From Pseudomonas mendocina (GTDB lineage: Bacteria; Pseudomonadota; Gammaproteobacteria; Pseudomonadales; Pseudomonadaceae): a stretch of DNA of 64,000 bases. The notes beneath the pieces are model-generated. The model did no database searches. It saw nothing but the letters and a program-made list of their open reading frames with translations, and was not told the origin of the DNA. Below are positions 15,671-23,231 of this stretch, one piece after another. The stretch covers positions 1 to 64,000 of the forward strand of contig NZ_CP027657.1 of NCBI RefSeq assembly GCF_003008615.1. Direction: 5' to 3'. Every line of letters starts with the position of its first letter. The stretch's first letter is position 1. A program made the translations under genes and the position numbers.

Positions 15671-15925
15671 ATGCAAACGACACAGCACAAGACCGCCCAG
15701 GTGCTTCTGCACCCGGCATGCACCACCAACCCTGCCGCCGTCCGCGCCGTTCAGCAGGCCACTGGCCAACTGATCGTCCTGCGCGGCGGAAAGCCCCAGC
15801 TCGCTCCCGAGCCAAACTTCATCTTCGTCGTCAGCCAGCCCGCCTTCGTGCCCGCTGAAATAGCTGATCGCCGCTTCTTCGTCATCGACGAACTCGACGG
15901 CCTGTTCGGAGGTGACGCAGCATGA
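15671..15925 (+). CDS. Hypothetical early phage protein, 84 residues
   Basis: First gene of the rightward early operon, starting directly after the hairpin that masks its GGAG. The sequence (MQTTQHKTAQVLLHPACTTN... IADRRFFVIDELDGLFGG) has no motif I recognise; it is mostly beta-prone with an acidic C-terminus. First genes of this operon type are often host take-over or anti-repressor proteins, but nothing here shows that. It overlaps the next gene by ATGA. Confidence 0.7.
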   Translation: MQTTQHKTAQVLLHPACTTNPAAVRAVQQATGQLIVLRGGKPQLAPEPNFIFVVSQPAFVPAEIADRRFFVIDELDGLFGGDAA

Positions 15926-16218
15926 GCCGCGACCACATCACCATCGTCTTCCACCACTTCCTGCTGGCACTGGAGCACTCGCTGCGCTCGACGCGCACAG
16001 CGCTGTACGACTTCTCTGTCGAGTCCAACCGCTACCACGCCCTGGGCATGCTCTCGGCCGCCATGAATCTGGAAGCCATCGACTTCAAGCAGTACGAGCG
16101 TCTGGCCGAACTGGTGAACAACGCCGCCGTCCTGCGCCGCGAAGAGCTGATCGGCAAGATGCCGCTGCACAGCCACCGCGCTCTGGTCGTACTCACCAGA
16201 GGGGAGCGCGCAGCATGA
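15922..16218 (+). CDS. Hypothetical phage protein, 98 residues
   Basis: A helical protein beginning MSRDHITIVFHHFLLALEHS, with later FKQYERLAELVNNAAVLRREEL. It overlaps both neighbours by ATGA, so it is translated as part of the early operon. I know no named family; similar small proteins occur in Pseudomonas prophages. Confidence 0.7.
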   Translation: MSRDHITIVFHHFLLALEHSLRSTRTALYDFSVESNRYHALGMLSAAMNLEAIDFKQYERLAELVNNAAVLRREELIGKMPLHSHRALVVLTRGERAA

Positions 16219-16760
16219 CCTACTCCCTCACTCCCCTGTCGCGCGACTACCTGGCCCGGATATTGGCTGATGCCGACGGTAGCCACACAGTGCTGCACCT
16301 TGAGCGAGCCGCCCAAAACATCGCCGCCGCCCTTGTATTCGAGCAAGCCGAAGACAAATTGACGGTGACCATCACCCTGGGCCATCACCGCTCTGAAGTC
16401 CGCCTGCAGTCTGGCGACCCTGCCAACGCTCAGCACCTGCGCGAGCAGATCGAGGCCATCGCCAACGGCACGGCCGACACCGCCGAAACCGGCGCAATCG
16501 GCACACCATCGCCCCCAGCGCGGGAGGACTTCGCCCTCTGTGAAGACGACGAAGCCAGCCTGCGCCACCTGGTGCGCATCGGCGGAACCCGGCATTTGCA
16601 CTGCGGCGCATCGATCACCGTGCACAACGCGCTGCAATCCACGCAGCGGCACGCCTGGGTGACCACGCCGAACGGCACCTCGCCCCTGCAAGCAGGAACG
16701 CCGGGCGAGCTGTACGTCGCCGCCGCCCAGCACATCGAAGCCGCGCTTAACGCAGCCTGA
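16215..16760 (+). CDS. Hypothetical phage protein, 181 residues
   Basis: The start at 16215 (MTYSLTPLSRDYLARIL) is set by an ATGA overlap; a longer in-frame extension to 15912 overlaps the previous gene and is rejected. The protein has two alpha/beta halves joined by an acidic Ala/Thr-rich linker, ending in an Ala-rich helix (GELYVAAAQHIEAAL). Function unknown. Confidence 0.65.
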   Translation: MTYSLTPLSRDYLARILADADGSHTVLHLERAAQNIAAALVFEQAEDKLTVTITLGHHRSEVRLQSGDPANAQHLREQIEAIANGTADTAETGAIGTPSPPAREDFALCEDDEASLRHLVRIGGTRHLHCGASITVHNALQSTQRHAWVTTPNGTSPLQAGTPGELYVAAAQHIEAALNAA

Positions 16761-16770
16761 GGGCCACGCC

Positions 16771-17055
16771 ATGAACCGCACCGTGAAAGAGGCCGCCCAG
16801 GTACTGGGCATCGCCGAGAGCAAGCTGCGCGATCACCTGCGCAGCATCAAAGCCCTGAATCGCGACGGCACCCTGGCAGCCCGCCACATCGGCGGCGGCA
16901 AGCTGTTCATGGACTCGCGCGTCACCACCCCCGAGCGCCTGGGCATCCGCAAGCACTACGCCGTGCTCAAAGTCACCGAGGCCGGCATCGACTGGCTGGC
17001 CAAACAGCTCGGCATCGAGATCAAGGAAATCCCGCAGAAGGACAGCGCCGCATGA
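16771..17055 (+). CDS. KilAC-like (antirepressor C-terminal) domain protein
   Basis: 94 residues matching a free-standing KilAC domain: a helix-turn-helix (TVKEAAQVLGIAESKLRDHLRS) and a C-terminal LKVTEAGIDWLAKQLG. The family forms the DNA-binding half of phage antirepressors such as P1 Ant. There is no N-terminal Bro or AntA domain here, so it may be a small regulator rather than a full antirepressor. Confidence 0.65.
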   Translation: MNRTVKEAAQVLGIAESKLRDHLRSIKALNRDGTLAARHIGGGKLFMDSRVTTPERLGIRKHYAVLKVTEAGIDWLAKQLGIEIKEIPQKDSAA

Positions 17056-17429
17056 ACAAGCCCACCGCCATTACTGACGCCATTGGCGTCGTCAAGCTGG
17101 TCAGCCTGCACCACGCCAACCCGAGCGCTGTGAGCGCCGCCACCGTGCGCGATGCGGCAGAAGAATGCATCGAGCGCCTGCAGGCCATCCCGCCCCTGGC
17201 GCTGGAGCTGGCCGCGCTGTACTGCGCGCTGCTCGCCATCCTGCCGGCCCGCTGGCTGCCTTACGTCACCTGCACCGTCGACACCGAACGCCCGTTCGGC
17301 GCCGTGATCACCGACGAGGCCGGCAACATCGCCGCTACCGGTACCGGCAAGACCGTCGAAGGGCTCGCCACGCTGATCGCCACCAAGCTCGGCCACAACC
17401 CGGCGGGGTGCGGGGAGGTGGTGCGGTGA
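17052..17429 (+). CDS. Hypothetical phage protein, 125 residues
   Basis: Overlaps the KilAC gene by ATGA and the next by GTGA. The central segment is a hydrophobic helix (LALELAALYCALLAILPARWL), followed by a beta-rich C-terminus with the repeated short motif TGTGKT; the motif is not in a P-loop context I trust. Function unknown. Confidence 0.65.
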   Translation: MNKPTAITDAIGVVKLVSLHHANPSAVSAATVRDAAEECIERLQAIPPLALELAALYCALLAILPARWLPYVTCTVDTERPFGAVITDEAGNIAATGTGKTVEGLATLIATKLGHNPAGCGEVVR

Positions 17430-17665
17430 CCACAACGCTCGCCCTGCTGCAGGAGCGCTACAAGGCCACCAGCCTGCCGCTGGAAACCGTGCGCGCCGAC
17501 TACTTCTCCCACATCAAAACCGAGAAGAGCCTGCGCGCCAAGATCCGCAACGGCGAAGTGAAGCTGGCCACCTACAAGAACTCCGATTCGCGTCTGGCGC
17601 CGCTGCACGTGCGCCTGACCGACCTCGCCGCCTACCTCGACGCTCGCGCCGCGGCTGCCGCGTAA
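17426..17665 (+). CDS. PrtN-family (pyocin activator-like) protein, copy 1
   Basis: 79 residues from a GTG at 17426 that overlaps the preceding stop. The pattern YFSHIKTEKSLRAKIRNGEVKLATY...LTDLAAYLDARAA is the PrtN domain, whose founder activates pyocin genes in P. aeruginosa. A second, more typical copy closes the operon at 24541. It probably regulates transcription, but the target is unknown. Confidence 0.75.
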   Translation: MTTTLALLQERYKATSLPLETVRADYFSHIKTEKSLRAKIRNGEVKLATYKNSDSRLAPLHVRLTDLAAYLDARAAAAA

Positions 17666-17728
17666 AGCAGCCGGCACAAAGGGAGGAATGGCAGCCATGT
17701 AAACGCATCGATCCACCTCACCCCACTC

Positions 17729-17764
17729 AAGCCCCGGCGCTGCCGGGGCTTACCGGACTCTGAC
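17729..17764 (+). promoter_or_regulatory. Strong hairpin plus CTCTGAC motif before gene 17787
   Basis: A 10-bp stem AAGCCCCGGC-GCT-GCCGGGGCTT (17729-17751) is followed by CTCTGAC at 17758-17764 between short CGG/CCG arms. The motif ends 22 bases before the next start codon. The local stem round the motif is weak here, so only motif and position match the family. Confidence 0.55.
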
Positions 17765-17786
17765 CCGACAACCCGAGACGCAGCAC

Positions 17787-18128
17787 ATGAGCAAACGACC
17801 CTTCATAGACACCCTGCGCGAGGTCGAGATGGGCGGCCTGCTGGACGAGCTAACCGACGCCCAGCACAGCCTGATCGACCTGATTCGCCTGACCAACAAG
17901 GCCGGCGCCCTGACCATCACCCTCAACTACAAGCCCGAGGGCGCTGGGCAGATCACCGTCAAAGCCGAGGTCAAGGCCAAAGAGCCCAAGCTGGCCCGCG
18001 GTAGCTCCCTGTTCTTCCTCACCCCCGAAGGCAACCTCAGTCGCCGCGATCCACGTCAGCAGCAAATGGATCTGCGCCCTGTGGGCGGGGATGAAAAGCC
18101 TGACGCGCTGCGCCAGGCCGCCGAGTAA
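17787..18128 (+). CDS. Hypothetical phage protein, 113 residues
   Basis: An N-terminal helix (PFIDTLREVEMGGLLDELTDAQHSLIDLIRLT) precedes two beta strands (ALTITLNYKPEGAGQITVKAEVKAKEP) and a polar tail. It is often found just before a DUF2303 gene in prophages, from memory. No function is known. It is preceded by an intergenic CTCTGAC motif rather than a stop/start overlap. Confidence 0.7.
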   Translation: MSKRPFIDTLREVEMGGLLDELTDAQHSLIDLIRLTNKAGALTITLNYKPEGAGQITVKAEVKAKEPKLARGSSLFFLTPEGNLSRRDPRQQQMDLRPVGGDEKPDALRQAAE

Positions 18129-18132
18129 CCCT

Positions 18133-18139
18133 CTCTGAC
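18133..18139 (+). promoter_or_regulatory. CTCTGAC motif before the DUF2303 gene
   Basis: The exact motif lies between the stop at 18128 and the AGGAG (about 18150) of the gene at 18162, again ending 22 bases before the start codon. I see no strong stem here. Confidence 0.45.
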
Positions 18140-18161
18140 AACCGCTCACAGGAGCAACCCG

Positions 18162-18983
18162 ATGAAAGAAGCAATCGACCAACTCTTGGCCCTCGCTCAG
18201 GGCCTCGGCAAACCATTCAACATCGAACAGATCAAGGCACCGTTGGCCCTGGTGCCGCATGGCGTATCCCTCGAAGTGCTGGAGCAGCACCTGCCAGCAC
18301 CGACCCGCACCAAGCAAAGCCTGACGGTACTGGATGCAGCCACCTTCATCGAGTACGTGAAGCGCTACGCTACCGCCGCCACCGTGGTGTTCTGCAACGG
18401 CCCCAACGGCCGCACCTTCCGCGCGGTCATCGACTACCACCAACCCGACCAGCCTGCATGGGGCTCGCACTCGGCTTCCTACGCCTGTCCTCTCACCGTT
18501 GAATGGGGCAACTGGAAGGGGGCAGACCGCAAGCGCATGACCCAGGCCGACTTCGCCGAGTTCATCGAAGACAACGTCAAAGACGTCGTTACCAGCGAGC
18601 AGACCCCTGGCGCACCGACCGCCGCCGAAATGCTGGAGATCAGCCGCACCCTGCAGGCGCAAAAGAACATCACCTTCCGCCAGGGCACCCGCCTCGATAA
18701 CGGCCAGGTGCAACTGACCTACAACGAGGAGATCGATGGGCGCGCAGGCGAGACCGGCCAACTGCGCATCCCTGAGCAGTTCTTCATCGGCGTGAAGCCC
18801 TTCATTGGCGGCGCAGCCTTCTTGGTTGCCGCCCGTTTCCGCTACCGCATCGTCGAAGGCCGCTTGCAGGTCTGGTACGAGCTGGTACGCCCGGACAAGG
18901 TGCTTGAAGAGGCCTACGAGGCAGTCCGCCAGACCATCAGCGAAGGTATCGGCGAAGTGCCGATGTACGAAGCCACCCTGTAA
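18162..18983 (+). CDS. DUF2303-family phage protein
   Basis: 273 residues with features of this uncharacterised family: SLTVLDAATFIEYVKRYATAATVVFCN, then FRAVIDYHQ, a central MTQADFAEFIEDN, and the C-terminal FRYRIVEGRLQVWYELVRPDKVLEEAYE. Members occur in early or recombination regions of temperate phages of proteobacteria. The role is unknown. AGGAG is well placed. Confidence 0.75.
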   Translation: MKEAIDQLLALAQGLGKPFNIEQIKAPLALVPHGVSLEVLEQHLPAPTRTKQSLTVLDAATFIEYVKRYATAATVVFCNGPNGRTFRAVIDYHQPDQPAWGSHSASYACPLTVEWGNWKGADRKRMTQADFAEFIEDNVKDVVTSEQTPGAPTAAEMLEISRTLQAQKNITFRQGTRLDNGQVQLTYNEEIDGRAGETGQLRIPEQFFIGVKPFIGGAAFLVAARFRYRIVEGRLQVWYELVRPDKVLEEAYEAVRQTISEGIGEVPMYEATL

Positions 18984-18997
18984 CCCACCACCACAAA

Positions 18998-19033
18998 GCC
19001 TGCCGCCAGGGACTCTGACCCCTGGCGGCGGGC
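18998..19033 (+). promoter_or_regulatory. 13-bp hairpin with CTCTGAC loop before gene 19053
   Basis: Arms GCCTGCCGCCAGG (18998-19010) and CCTGGCGGCGGGC (19021-19033) pair over 13 bp with one U-G wobble (19001/19030). The wobble is valid only in rightward RNA. The loop is GACTCTGACC. The GGAG of the next gene lies just downstream, outside the stem. Confidence 0.85.
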
Positions 19034-19052
19034 ACCAACGGAGACACAGCAC

Positions 19053-19844
19053 ATGACCGTTTCAATCATCACCCTCGGCGTAATCGCCGCGCTCGTCATC
19101 ATCGCCCTGCTCGGCCTGGCCGCGCTGGCTTACGTCTACGCACAGACTGCCCACAACAACGGCTATGACCAAGGCCTCGACGAAGGCAAGAAGGCTGCCG
19201 CCGACTACACCCGCGACCTCGAAAAGCAGTTAGTCACCACCACCGGCCGCCTGGCCAACGCCCACCTCGAATATGGCGCCCAACTGGAGGACGCCGACCG
19301 CCGCATCGCCATCTATGCCGGCCGGAGCTGGACGCGCGACGACATCACCCTTCTCAAGCGTGGCGCCAAGCAACTCAAGCTCGCCGCCATCACCTACTCC
19401 GAGTTCGAAAAGGCCAACCTGGCTGACCCTGCTCGCTTTGCTCTGGACATCGGCAGCCAACTCGAACAACTGGCCCAGCGCATCGAGCAGCAACTCGACG
19501 GCAAAGCACCCACCGCGATCCTTACTCGTGTCGAGGCTACCCCCACTAGCGATGGCCTACTTGAAGTTGCCCTCGACGCTTTCAACCTCACCAACGGCAA
19601 GAGCTGGCTGGTGCATGGCCCAGAAGGCTGCGGAAAAACCAAGAATGCCCAGGCCATCGCCGCCGCCCTCGGCCTGACTGAGATCGTCGACGATTGGCAA
19701 CCCGGCCAACCGGTACCCGCCACCAAAGCCCTGGTGCTGACCAACCATGAAGGCCCGCACCAGCCTTTCACACGCCGCATCCTCACCTTCGCCCAAGCCA
19801 TGCAATTGGTGGCCCGCCATGCCCAGCGGGGTAACGCAGCATGA
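19053..19844 (+). CDS. Membrane-anchored P-loop protein
   Basis: 263 residues. Residues 5-30 are one hydrophobic span (IITLGVIAALVIIALLGLAA). A charged coiled-coil-like region follows (EGKKAAADYTRDLEKQL... SQLEQLAQRIEQQLDG), then a Walker A, HGPEGCGKTKNAQ, near residue 190, followed by only about 70 residues. ALVLTNHEG could be a Walker B-like strand. The ATPase would be minimal, held at the inner face of the membrane. I do not know a characterised homologue. Confidence 0.7.
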   Translation: MTVSIITLGVIAALVIIALLGLAALAYVYAQTAHNNGYDQGLDEGKKAAADYTRDLEKQLVTTTGRLANAHLEYGAQLEDADRRIAIYAGRSWTRDDITLLKRGAKQLKLAAITYSEFEKANLADPARFALDIGSQLEQLAQRIEQQLDGKAPTAILTRVEATPTSDGLLEVALDAFNLTNGKSWLVHGPEGCGKTKNAQAIAAALGLTEIVDDWQPGQPVPATKALVLTNHEGPHQPFTRRILTFAQAMQLVARHAQRGNAA

Positions 19845-20071
19845 GCACTCACCGCACCTACCCCCTTCGCCGCCTCAGCCCCGAGGCCGGCGGCAAGCTC
19901 GAGCACGATCACCAGCGCACCACCAGCAAGCTGGCTGCGCTGCAGCGTGAACACGCCGAGCTGCAGAACCAGATCCGCACCCAGTACGGCACCGAAGCGC
20001 TCTGGCAACTACGCGAAGCAACCCGCAACGCACTGCTGCTGGCAGATATCAAGCAGGAGGCAGCAGCATGA
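19841..20071 (+). CDS. Small coiled-coil phage protein, 76 residues
   Basis: Overlaps its neighbours by ATGA on both sides. Residues 20-55 form a clear heptad-type helix (HQRTTSKLAALQREHAELQNQIRT). It may pair with the coiled-coil membrane ATPase encoded just before it, by proximity only. No family recognised. Confidence 0.65.
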   Translation: MSTHRTYPLRRLSPEAGGKLEHDHQRTTSKLAALQREHAELQNQIRTQYGTEALWQLREATRNALLLADIKQEAAA

Positions 20072-20769
20072 CCTGGATACTCACCAACAGCGCCCGCGCC
20101 TTCGACCTGCTCAACCCGCGCGCCGAGAACGTCCTCACCACCGATATCGCCCACGCCCTGAGCCTGGTCTGCCGCTTCAACGGCCACTGCGCATGGCACT
20201 ACTCAGTCGCCCAACACAGCCTGCTGGTCGCGTACATCATCGAGAAGGAAGGCGGCACGCCCGAGGAACAACTGGCCGGGCTGCTGCACGACGCCGCCGA
20301 GGCCTATATCAGCGACCTGACTCGCCCGCTCAAACTGCTGCTGATTGAGGCGGCACGGCAGCGGCAAATCGCCTGGATTTACTTTGTAGGCCAGGTCAGC
20401 GCGCAGAGTCATGCGGTCAGCCTCGACGCGGCTGCAACTCGCATCCTCACCACCGCCGAACGCGAAGGCGTCAGCCTGCTGCTGGACACCTACCACCAGA
20501 TCGAGCAGCGCATCTGGCTCGCCATCGCCGAACGCTTCGACCTAGCACCCGAGCTGCCGGAGTGCGTCAAGCACGCCGACATGATCGCCCTGGCCACTGA
20601 GAAGCGCGACCTGCTGCCCGAGCACCCAGCCCCCTGGGAATGCCTCGAAGGCTACGCCCCGCTGCCGGAGCGGATCGGGAAGTACCAGCACGAAGCAGTT
20701 CGCCAGCAGTTCCACGACCGCCTACTGCAGTTGCTCGCCACCACCCACCGCCGGAGGGTAGCAGCATGA
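20068..20769 (+). CDS. HD-domain phosphohydrolase
   Basis: 233 residues with the HD-superfamily metal ligands in order: VAQHSLLVA, LLHDAAEAYISDL and KHADMIALATEKR. This is the arrangement of YfbR-like 5'-nucleotidases, and phage copies are common. It may adjust nucleotide pools during replication; the substrate is inferred from the family. ATGA overlaps at both ends. Confidence 0.85.
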   Translation: MTWILTNSARAFDLLNPRAENVLTTDIAHALSLVCRFNGHCAWHYSVAQHSLLVAYIIEKEGGTPEEQLAGLLHDAAEAYISDLTRPLKLLLIEAARQRQIAWIYFVGQVSAQSHAVSLDAAATRILTTAEREGVSLLLDTYHQIEQRIWLAIAERFDLAPELPECVKHADMIALATEKRDLLPEHPAPWECLEGYAPLPERIGKYQHEAVRQQFHDRLLQLLATTHRRRVAA

Positions 20770-21428
20770 AAATGGCCAAGCCCTCGGCCCGCGATATCGA
20801 GGCCGCAGAAGAACTGCACCAGGTGCTGCAGATGATCGACGCCCGCTTCGGCGGGCCTTTTCAGAACCACGAAGCTGGCGATGACCTGGCCACCCTGCTC
20901 GACAACGGGGACAGCGGCGTCAACGCCTTCGACAGCGATAACGAGCAACACCTGCTGACGCTCTACAACCACCTGGCCCGCCTGCTGCGCAACGCGCCCA
21001 ACTTCTACGGGCGCGTAATCGGCGGCATGTGCTGGGTGATCATGAACGAGGCCAACCAGATCCTCGACCCAGACGCTGACGTCATCGACCTGCACCCGCG
21101 CTTCCAGCAGATGGCAGACCGCCTGAACGCCCTGGAAGCGAAGATCGCCGCCGGCACCCTCCGCGAAGTGCCGGACGGGTACGTGCTGATGCCGCAGGCG
21201 CTGACCGCCGAGAACGGCGCCAAGGGCTTGCTGCTTGGTGAGTTCCATATCGACAGTGAACGCACCTGCGATCAATGCGAAATCGACGAACCCGACGAGA
21301 ACTGCGAGGTGTGTCGCGGCGAGACCGAGTACACGCAGCGAATCCCCGTTCCGTGGGACACGATCAAGGAAATCTACGCCAAGGCGGCAGCAGGCCTGGC
21401 TATTCGCACGGAGGCGCCCCAGCCATGA
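20766..21428 (+). CDS. Hypothetical phage protein with CxxC pairs
   Basis: 220 residues from the ATG at 20766 (ATGA overlap). The middle is helical (LYNHLARLLRNAPNFYGRVIGGMCWVIMNEANQILD in sequence). Near the C-terminus two Cys pairs, CDQC and CEVC, look like a small zinc ribbon. Function unknown; it ends in an ATGA overlap with the broken methyltransferase start. Confidence 0.65.
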   Translation: MKMAKPSARDIEAAEELHQVLQMIDARFGGPFQNHEAGDDLATLLDNGDSGVNAFDSDNEQHLLTLYNHLARLLRNAPNFYGRVIGGMCWVIMNEANQILDPDADVIDLHPRFQQMADRLNALEAKIAAGTLREVPDGYVLMPQALTAENGAKGLLLGEFHIDSERTCDQCEIDEPDENCEVCRGETEYTQRIPVPWDTIKEIYAKAAAGLAIRTEAPQP

Positions 21429-21514
21429 CCGCCACCACCTACCGCATCCACCCACAACCCAGCTTCAACTTCGGCGGCCTGGTCATCGACAACTTCGCCG
21501 GTGGCAGCATGACG
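21425..21514 (+). pseudogene. 5' remnant of a phage cytosine methyltransferase gene
   Basis: The first 29 codons read MTATTYRIHPQPSFNFGG, then LVIDNFAGGS. The last part is the start of motif I (FAGGGGAS in relatives) of phage C5 methyltransferases. Homology stops at about 21510, where GC falls and an opposite-strand gene ends. The ATGA overlap with the gene before shows the start once belonged to this operon. The same frame happens to stay open to 22816, antisense to the inserted genes. Confidence 0.65.
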
Positions 21515-22138
21515 TTAGTAGCGTTCCAGCGAATCGAAGTAGTCGATCAGTTGCTCCTCCTGCGCTCGGAGCAGCTTCGAGTGTTTACGGTACTCCAACG
21601 CAACCGCTTCGAACTCGGGAGTGTAAAGAGCCTTTTTTTCGGCAATTTCCACTGCGTAGATAGCGGCACTTTTGATTGGGAGGACAAACGAGACCATTTC
21701 GTTTCCGAAGACCACCAGGTCAAGGTCAACACAGCTGCGTGTTACACGCGCAAGGGCCAGCATTGCCTCATACCTAGGATTATCACTAGAGAAACTGTAG
21801 GATTTTTCCAGCTTGCCTGCAGCGCTTTCGAAGTGCCCCATCAGATGCTGCGTGAGCGAAAGAACAGCGTTGACACTATCAATGCGGCGACGCCTCTCTT
21901 GCAGCTCCGCCAACTTCATCTCATGCCGCTTCTGCCAGGCCGGCACAGCAATAGCAACGGCCACGGCCAGCAATGCGCCCAGCGCCTGAACCCAACCAGA
22001 CGTATCGGCTGGCAGCCACCCGTGCTTCACCCAGTAAGCGACCGAACCAACCAGCAACCACACCAGGCTGCCCATGGCCAACAGCACGCCAAGGAAAATC
22101 ACAACCCTCTCTATCAACCAATCCTTCTGGCTTCTCAT
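21515..22138 (-). CDS. Two-TM membrane protein of the inserted pair (downstream gene)
   Basis: 207 residues. Two hydrophobic spans (about 10-35 and 45-66) surround GWVQALGALLAVAVAIAVPAWQKRHE; a long cytosolic helical domain follows. The second span matches the paralogue at 22187-22738 (WVQAVGSVAAILAAI). It runs against the early operon, has lower GC than its flanks, and lies in a disrupted gene, all marks of a cargo (moron) gene. Exclusion or defence functions are typical of such genes but not shown here. Confidence 0.7.
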   Translation of the reverse strand: MRSQKDWLIERVVIFLGVLLAMGSLVWLLVGSVAYWVKHGWLPADTSGWVQALGALLAVAVAIAVPAWQKRHEMKLAELQERRRRIDSVNAVLSLTQHLMGHFESAAGKLEKSYSFSSDNPRYEAMLALARVTRSCVDLDLVVFGNEMVSFVLPIKSAAIYAVEIAEKKALYTPEFEAVALEYRKHSKLLRAQEEQLIDYFDSLERY

Positions 22139-22186
22139 GTTGGTCAGCTCAATGTCAGTGACTGTTTTACGGAGCCTAAGTGCACG

Positions 22187-22738
22187 TCAATGCCATTGAG
22201 TACTCAACTGTTCGGCAAGAGCTGCGAGTTGAGCATCAACACTGGTGCGTTCTGGACGTCCAGGTATGTAAGAACCTTGAACTGTGTAGAGGTGATTAGA
22301 CAGTTCACTAAGTATCCCCTGTCTAGTCAGATCATCCTCGTCGAGAAGCAATTGGCCAAAGAGTGCCTGAAAGCCAGCCATCTGCTGATCGTGATAAGGC
22401 CTTTCAGCGGGGCGCGTGGAAAGTCCCATTTTTTCATAATGAGCTATGTAGGCTCGCACGTGCTCAATGAATACTCGCAGCCGGCGAGTACGCTTGTAGT
22501 TGCTATCAATTGCTTGGCGGCGATGATGCTCAACTTGCCTTTGATGCTGGATCTGCGAAACCCAGATTGCGGCCAGTATCGCAGCAACCGAGCCAACCGC
22601 TTGCACCCAAGCGGCTCCGACAACTCCAGCATTCACAGCCAGCATCAAGATGTAGGCGCCCGCGAAGATAGCGACAACACCAGGGACTGTGATCGTCAGA
22701 CGCTCCCTCATCCAATGCCAGACACGCTCGTACCACAT
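22187..22738 (-). CDS. Two-TM membrane protein of the inserted pair (upstream gene)
   Basis: 183 residues: TM1 at about 17-38 (VPGVVAIFAGAYILMLAV), a short loop, TM2 WVQAVGSVAAILAAIWVSQ, then a basic helical stretch (HQRQVEHHRRQAIDSNYKRTRRL) and a C-terminal helical domain. It lies 48 bases before its paralogue in the same orientation, probably one transcript. GAGG is placed before the ATG. No named family; possible superinfection exclusion or abortive protein by context only. Confidence 0.7.
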   Translation of the reverse strand: MWYERVWHWMRERLTITVPGVVAIFAGAYILMLAVNAGVVGAAWVQAVGSVAAILAAIWVSQIQHQRQVEHHRRQAIDSNYKRTRRLRVFIEHVRAYIAHYEKMGLSTRPAERPYHDQQMAGFQALFGQLLLDEDDLTRQGILSELSNHLYTVQGSYIPGRPERTSVDAQLAALAEQLSTQWH

Positions 22739-22812
22739 CCCTATAACCTCGCCGAACTAGAACATGAGCGGAGCATGCCGGCCCTCTGCCACCATGTCCA
22801 GCAGGTCGCCGC

Positions 22813-22929
22813 ATGACCGCCTTCAACCCCCACCTACACCAGGCAGCGCAGCAAGCGCTGCCCAATCCGCCCCAGTGCGGCGCCTGCTACGACGGCGCAT
22901 CTGATGATGACGAACAGGAGGCGGCATGA
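22813..22929 (+). CDS. Small phage protein, 38 residues
   Basis: A short frame with ATGA overlaps on both sides (22813-22816 and 22926-22929), so it joins the remnant reading frame to the next gene. The sequence ends in an acidic run (GASDDDEQEAA) after a CGAC pair. Too short to assign a function; the exact stop/start joints are the evidence. Confidence 0.55.
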   Translation: MTAFNPHLHQAAQQALPNPPQCGACYDGASDDDEQEAA

Positions 22930-23055
22930 GCCAGCGCAAGCCCTACAACCACCAGGCACGCCTGGCCACCTACTTCCGGTCGCTACTTCGTAGCAACCAC
23001 GTGGCGGTGCTCGATATCGAGCACCTTGAACTACAGGTGCTCGTCGACTGGAAGC
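22926..23055 (+). repeat. Direct repeat copy 1 flanking the methyltransferase locus
   Basis: About 130 bases, close to 80% identical to 24044-24173. The first 42 bases are identical. The pair brackets the methyltransferase cassette. Confidence 0.85.
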
Positions 23056-23231
23056 ACGCCAGAGCAATCGGCAATGGCCGAGAGGCAGTCGCCACAGCCG
23101 TCACCGACTTCGGCCTGTTGCGCCAGGCCAGCCACAGCCAGAACGACCGCCGCAAGCTGACCAAGGTACTGCTGCTGCGCGGTCGCTCGGTGGACTACGG
23201 CATGACGAAGATTTTCAAGGGGGCACAGTGA
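22926..23231 (+). CDS. Hypothetical phage protein, paralogue A (101 residues)
   Basis: Begins MSQRKPYNHQARLATYFRSL. The first 43 codons are nearly the same as those of the gene at 24044, but the remainder diverges completely (LTKVLLLRGRSVDYGMTK). Basic throughout. It overlaps the methyltransferase GTG by GTGA. Function unknown. Confidence 0.7.
   Translation: MSQRKPYNHQARLATYFRSLLRSNHVAVLDIEHLELQVLVDWKHARAIGNGREAVATAVTDFGLLRQASHSQNDRRKLTKVLLLRGRSVDYGMTKIFKGAQ

Noticed and set aside
17398..17429. GTGKT-type P-loop in the 125-residue protein at 17052
   Set aside because: The short match lacks the preceding strand and following helix of a Walker A.
21425..22816. A continuous 463-codon frame across the inserted genes
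   Set aside because: Only the first 29 codons look like a protein (methyltransferase start). The rest is antisense to the two membrane genes and has no family features.
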